Part shown: positions 59,100 through 64,000 of the stretch, piece after piece
Layout: every line of letters begins with the position of its first letter
How positions within the stretch are numbered: the stretch's first letter is position 1
From: Laccaria trichodermophora
Lineage: Eukaryota > Basidiomycota > Agaricomycetes > Agaricales > Hydnangiaceae
DNA: 64,000 bases
Assembly: GCA_018417955.1 (NCBI GenBank)
Contig: JACTVC010000004.1
Coordinates: 1,426,001-1,490,000 of the forward strand
Direction: 5' to 3'
Translations under genes and position numbers: made by a program
The notes under the pieces: generated by a model
Database searches by the model: none
Seen by the model: the letters and a program-made list of their open reading frames with translations, nothing else
Told to the model about the DNA's origin: nothing

Positions 59100-60560
59100 A
59101 GGGAGAAAAATTACGGAAAAAGTATTTAAAGATCCTAAGGAATAGAACTAACATTTGAGATAGGTAGTACTATGTGTTTCTAAGGCAAGAAATAAAATTC
59201 AGAAGAGTTGCAATCTACACCTGAGATTCTGGCACTTTCAGTTGCTTTATTGTGACCCCTCTGCACCAATCCTATCACCTGTATCTCCAAAATCCTCTGA
59301 TTTCCATAAAATCTTGAGGATCTATTCAGTTTTCTATTCTGAAGATTTCTATGTAAGTTTCATGGCCATTGGATGGTTTAAGTGGACACAGTATAGTTAA
59401 AGTCTGAAGAAATACACCCTATTCATTGACTTTCACAAAAAAACCTTCATTATAAAAGTGGATACAGTACTCAGAGGCATTTAACTGACACCAATCTTTA
59501 CTTAGGATCCTGTGAATCTAATTCCCTAAAATTTAGAACAGTACACCAAGGTTTCCCAACACAATTACATGTTTTAAAACCCTCCTAAATATGAAAAAAA
59601 AGAACAAGACTTTCAGGTGTGCTATTTTACTCAAAACACAAAACTGTTTATCCTAATATCCTTTCTCTTATGCTATGAATGTTTGGTAGACTCTAGCTGG
59701 CATGTATTAGTTTACAACTTCCAGGAATGATATGTTTTTGAGCTTTAAAAACAAAGATACTCCTTTCTCTACAACTTTTAGCCAACTTCTGATAATGTAA
59801 GTCAGGGTTTGTAAAGGAATCATGCTGAGATATTTAACCATTGTCAGTATAGTGTTCCCTCCCTCTCCTTGCTCAATATCCGTTGTTTTCAATATGTTTG
59901 TGAAGTTTGCAATTGTTTGGCTACAGCTTCAAACTCATCATCCAACTTCACTATGTGGCATCCATCCATTTGCGAGGGCGCCATGAACACGAAAAATGGA
60001 ATAATGGTCTATGTTCTACTTTTAGAGTACTAAAATGTATATTTTTCATTAAATACAAGTGTAGAGAATGAATGACTGTGCATTTTGAAGATCCGGGCAC
60101 TTGGAGGCAACTATTTGTATCTATGTGGCAACACCTTTGGCAACGTCATCCAGCTGGAACCTGAGCCATCCATCCGAAAAGCTGCTGAATTGAAATACAA
60201 AGTACATTCTATATGATACAAACTAATTGCAATTGAAGAAATATGAAGTCAAATCCATTAATATTTTGACTAACACTCTCAAAAGCACACTTTCATGATT
60301 CTGCTCTCAGAAGTTACCTTTGTTGGTGTTTGTTTGTTACCCAGAAGGATCAAAGAACAAAAGGTCATCCGAAACATGACTTGTGCATCCATCATCTCCA
60401 CACCTCTGATTGAGGCGGAAATTTTTTGAAAAAATGGGAATTATATTTCTACATTACTTGGTAGCTTTGAGTAGCTGTAACACAAGTTTTGATGGAGAAA
60501 AATGAGAATCATTACAATTGGAATATTCTGGTGAAATGCAGCTTTTTTAGAGGGATTATG
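59100..60560. other. AT-rich non-coding stretch inside the 5.2-kb element
   Basis: No frame of convincing length or composition, no RNA gene seen. It is probably degenerate transposon sequence. Confidence 0.4.
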
Positions 60561-60569
60561 ACATGTGTG

Positions 60570-61030
60570 GATGCTCTTTTGGGAAGAAAAACATACCCAG
60601 AATATAGGAAAATATACCAGTCAACAATGCTGATCCAGGATGTACCACTTCTAAGAATTTTCAATCATAAAACATATCTGGGCTATATTTAGATTTGTCC
60701 AACATTCTGGATCCCAATAAAAAACATATTTGGAAGCTTTCCAGGCAAAGAAAAAACATCCACAGAAAACAGGAAAACATACCAGTCATCAATGCTGATC
60801 CAGGATGTCAGATTTTTGAATCATAAAACATGTGAGCTATACTTAAATTTCTGATAAATTACAAACATTCTGGATCTCAAAAAAAAACATATCTGGATGC
60901 TCTTTAGGTAGACAAAACATACAGAGAACATATCAGTGATCCAGAATATCCCATTTCTGAGAATTTTTAATCATGAAACATATGTGAGCTATATTTAGAT
61001 TTGTAATAAACCACAAACATATCAGGCTAA
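60570..61030. repeat. Three diverged tandem copies of a repeat of about 150 bp
   Basis: Blocks of the form 'aaaacata...cagtca/gtgatccag...aatcataaaacat...gctatatttagattt' recur three times, each with small insertions and deletions. Non-coding. Confidence 0.7.
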
Positions 61031-61453
61031 AAATAGATGCTGTAGAATGACATTATAAGCAGAAAACATATTCTGGGGGTATATTTTATTATAGGTGCAA
61101 TGGTTTTTATTTTTGAAAGGCTTTTTTTCAAATATTCCAATGTTCCACAGCCAATGGCATTTTGGCCAAGTGGCCAATTGCACACCCTATGGAAATGAAT
61201 AAGGTGGAACATTCCAGGTCAATTTGGTCTAAAACTACAGCCTGGGCTGCTTCGACAACTTAGTTCCCAGATCGTCGTAGAACGTCGTATCAACTTACTG
61301 TGACCCAGCCGGACTCCCAGCTATGCTAACTAGCATTGTAGAGTCCAAATAATAGCAGTTTTGGCTGTACATAATCATGCTTATGCTACTAATTATCCCA
61401 TCAACAAATCACAAAATTATTTTTCAGATTATCCAAAGATTATCGACACGAAA

Positions 61454-61743
61454 ATGGAACCAGTAGAATCTGCAGCACAATCTCAGGTGGAAACTGATGC
61501 GCTCAATGAATGCCTTTGTGGGCTGGTCGTAAAACCGTCGTCTGAAGGTGCACTTTTATGTAAAAAGAAAGGTTGCAAGACTCAATGGGTATGTGGTTTC
61601 TTCATACAATATTTGGCTTTACTTACCTTGATGTTCAGTACCATCTACAATGTGTATCTTTGGAGCAGGCACCTCGATCTTGGGTTTGCATGTCCTGTAC
61701 TGAGTCTGCGCAAGGACGAGGAGGGAAGCACCTCAGAAGATGA
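61454..61743 (+). pseudogene. PHD-type zinc finger, C-terminal fragment of a transposon-associated protein
   Basis: Reading from the Met of MEPVESAAQ: ECLCGLVVKPSSEGALLCKK, then GCKTQW. A 50-nt GTATGT-CAG intron (61589-61638) follows, then YHLQCVSLEQAPRSWVCMSC and a basic tail to TGA at 61741-61743. The spacing Cys-x-Cys, Cys-x4-Cys, His-x2-Cys, Cys-x2-Cys fits a PHD finger, which usually binds histone H3 tails. The preceding open stretch from 61,361 lacks an ATG, and the rest of the protein is not found upstream, so this is likely the last exons of a larger gene whose body is lost or too diverged to recognise. The ORF without splicing would miss half of the finger. Confidence 0.65.
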
Positions 61744-61861
61744 TGTCATATTACTATATTTAGACCGGTGCCTGATTACGTAGTTAGTTAGTCCCCTCAA
61801 AGTCCAGGGAAAAAAAAATTCGACCCCGGGTCTTTTTTTTAAATCCCGGTGCCCCCTTGAT

Positions 61862-62476
61862 GAATGCTAGAGGGGGAAACGACTAAAAAAAACATGTATT
61901 AAGACATCCAAGATGTGTAAATGACTTTGATGCAAATGTTTAAACAGTCTAGGTCTTCTTATGCCGTTTCAGAAGATCGTTGAAAATGCCACCTAAGTTT
62001 GAGGGTTGATCTAACATACAATACTTGAATACATAAGACAAAATGCATTTTTTGTAATATGTGTGTAAAGGTTTACTTCATGAGCATATACTTGAATTGT
62101 TCCAGAAATGCATGAGATATCCATGAAACACACATTTTCCCCGCCAAAAGTTTCGACCTTTAAATTTGCGAATGGAAATTTTGTACTTGTAAGTACATGT
62201 TTGTTCGGACTTTCAGCACTTTAGTGAAGGAATGCTCGCTTTGCTCGCAACAAAACCCACCAACCAATTTGCTTCTTGCAACGACTTTTACTATGGAAGT
62301 TGTTATAGAAGCTGTAAGTGCTTCAGCCTACTGCTTCAAAAAAGCTCTGAAATATGAAGTCTCCACATTACCGGTGACGGCTGCTTTGCGGCTGCTCGTT
62401 GCAATTGGCGCTAATTGGTGTTTTCGTGTGATTTGTATTTGTTTGTCCAGGCCTTTCACGCCATCAATGGACTGAA
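61862..62476. other. Spacer before the WD40 gene
   Basis: AT-rich. A short plus-strand frame (Met at 62,293: MEVVIEAVSASAYCFKKALK, ending at a stop at 62,473) is not recognised. It might be a 5' exon of the WD40 gene, but no in-phase junction is clear. Confidence 0.3.
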
Positions 62477-63936
62477 TTGTGTACGCCTCTCTTTTACATG
62501 TTGCTGCCATTCTCCACGTCACTTCGGTATAAGCCTCGTTTGCGTTTACAGAAGGAACACGTCGATACCATCACCGCTTTAGAATTCAGTTCAGATGGCT
62601 CCGTTCTAGCAAGTTGTGGTGTGGACAGCAAAATTGTTTGTTGGTCCACAAAGACAGGCCAGGCAATGCACATTGTTAGGGGTGGCACCGGCATGACCTC
62701 TCTGGCATGGATATCCAGTGATAGCCTGGCCGCGGGGGAGGAAGATGGGGGGCTTGTTGTGGTAAAAATTACTGAGGTCTGCTGCTACGGGACCGTCGAT
62801 GCTGCTGGGCTAATCATCAGCGTGCAGGTTGATCTTTCGGCCACGACCTTTCGCCCTCATACAACAGTACTTGATTGCCTGGCATATGAAGACGGTAAGC
62901 TGGCGACTGGCTCCCTGAGCGAGATAAAAATCTGGAGGCTCCTAGCGTGTGGTATGCTCAGTGAACAACTATTGAAATCTCGGTCTGATTCACTTAAAGA
63001 GAGATTGGAACTTCTCTCAGATCTCCGTCTCCCTCCTCATATTGTGAGCGGTAATCCTGCTTGGGTCATATCTGTTCACTGGGCGGCGAAACGTGCGCCT
63101 AGCACTTTGTTAGCCTCCTATCTTCATCATGGGATTGTGTACTGTTTTCACCTCAAATAGTTGCCCGCTCTCATCATTAGCCAGGATTTGGAACACTGCA
63201 AATGCGACCGTTACCTGTCACATAGGTATTCCGTCACTGATGTGAGTTTCCCTCTCCTTCTCAGTTAGAATCATCTCAATAAGTTATGGTAGCGGTGGCT
63301 CTGCGCTCTCACCTACTCACACGTCGCTGGCCATATCGATCATTTCGAATGCTGGCTTCGAGATCCATGATCTTGTTGGTCACAAACCTCCCAAGAGATT
63401 TGATTACGGAGGTGCACCTTCCTCAAAACTCTGCCTCCCAATCCTCTTTATCCACCGGGGTAACGCGATAATTGGCGGAAGCTCGATTGGGAAGCTTCGA
63501 CTTTGGGATGTAGACTGCGAGCATCCAATCCACCTTTTGGAGCATGAAGGTCAGGCCAGTTGCTTTTCCGCGTTCACAATGTCTGAGCAGTACCAACTAG
63601 GGGCCGGTGTGATTTTGGCCCTTGCCGTGAGGCTTAGCTACTCAATGTGGAGTGTCGCTCACCCATTTCCAGGATTACTATGATCGAACACTCGACAAAT
63701 TTTTTATTGCGACTGGAACTGCTGGTTTGGCTTACGACACCAACATTATCATATGGCAGGCTGAACCATTAATACGTGAGCGAACACCTGATTCAAGATC
63801 AGCAGACACCGATAAAAGTCCCTTGACTGCTGGGAAAAGGAAAAGCAAGAGTATTCAGATCGGCTTGTCATATGTTTGTGCGGCTGTTATTTTTTCGGTG
63901 GCCCTCTTAGCGATGTGGAAGGGAGCGAAAGCATAG
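62477..63936 (+). CDS. WD40-repeat protein with C-terminal membrane anchor
   Basis: A beta-propeller scaffold protein of a type common in mushroom genomes; binding partner unknown. Pieces in order: HVDTITALEFSSDGSVLASC then VDSKIVCWSTKTGQ (62,553-62,776), a 51-nt intron (62777-62827), AYEDGKLATGSLSEIKIWRL (about 62,883-62,942), ARIWNTANATVTCHIGIPS after a probable intron near 63,180, and NAIIGGSSIGKLRLWDVDC (about 63,450-63,515). The C-terminal exon has FIATGTAGLAYDTNIIIWQ followed by a basic linker and a hydrophobic segment VCAAVIFSVALLAMW ending at TAG 63934-63936. Not all exon joints are certain and the 5' end is unsettled, since an intron from about 62,479 to 62,551 may precede the first clear repeat. 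The repeats are ordinary, diverged WD40, unlike the near-identical arrays of the NACHT genes. Confidence 0.65.
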
Positions 63937-64000
63937 TCATAAACTAAGTTACCTTTGATGCTCATTTTTAATCATGGTCAGTTCTTGAATTGAAATCCCC

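Larger units (their letters stand above)
56635..61861. mobile_element. 5.2-kb DNA transposon-like element with 16-bp perfect inverted ends
   Basis: ATCAAGGGGGCACCGG at 56635-56650 and its reverse complement at 61846-61861 bound the element, which lies in the pol gene of the Gypsy remnant. Just inside both ends is a similar text in the same orientation (TTAGTTAGTCC, then AGTCCA, an A-run and TTCGACC; about 56,664-56,722 and 61,765-61,827). Flanks show no clear target duplication. The interior is AT-rich, with tandem repeats, a GC-richer insert (about 57,470-59,090) and a PHD-finger fragment near the right end. No transposase core is recognised. Confidence 0.6.

Noticed and set aside
60489..60692. 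Plus-strand 67-codon frame as a gene
   Set aside because: It falls at the start of an AT-rich non-coding tandem repeat with no similarity to any family I know.

Overview
The window looks like a repeat-rich accessory region of a mushroom-forming basidiomycete (Agaricomycetes). The basis is: many 45-60 nt introns, a NACHT-WD40 (STAND/NLR-type) gene pair, a membrane-anchored WD40 protein of a kind common in these fungi, fungal-type indoleamine dioxygenase, TDG, Brr2 and ribosomal protein eL14 sequences, hAT-like DNA elements and a Gypsy-type retroelement. No rRNA, CRISPR or bacterial-type operon is visible.

From position 1 to about 51,140 the window is essentially one ancestral segment of roughly 20 kb present three times in tandem. 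The ancestral order is IDO (minus), TDG (plus), 3' part of BRR2 (minus), unknown locus X (minus), unknown blocks Y and Z, NACHT-WD40 gene (minus), unknown block W. Unit A (1-21,605) has every block. Unit B (21,606-37,757) lacks IDO and half of BRR2. Unit C (about 37,910-51,140) lacks the NACHT-WD40 gene, has about 2 kb of extra sequence with an eL14 pseudogene inside block W, and ends in transposon sequence. BRR2 is broken independently in all three units and IDO is broken in both of its copies. TDG is intact in A and B. In C it carries an active-site Asn-to-Asp change, a damaged splice donor and a lost stop. The NACHT-WD40 gene looks intact over its NACHT and WD40 exons in A, and has a CGA-to-TGA stop in B.

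Comparing the units exposes young insertions. In A, a 2.8-kb hAT-like element (11,114-13,917) itself contains a second 1.16-kb hAT-like element (11,383-12,546) with a perfect 8-bp target duplication. In B, a 1.13-kb inverted-repeat element sits beside locus X. A 620-bp insertion separates IDO and TDG in A.

From 51,140 to the end the sequence is mostly AT-rich and transposon-derived. It holds a tRNA-like SINE-type sequence, telomere-like TTAGG repeats with a 70-bp period, a perfect hairpin, and the 5' part of a Gypsy-type element whose gag frame is broken only by four TGA codons. A 5.2-kb element with 16-bp inverted ends carries a PHD-finger gene fragment. The window ends with a WD40 protein with a C-terminal membrane segment. 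No shared pathway links these genes. The coherent themes are recurrent tandem duplication of one NLR-bearing segment, decay by CpG-type transitions, and transposon capture. Statements about identity between copies come from reading the sequence by eye, not from a computed alignment.
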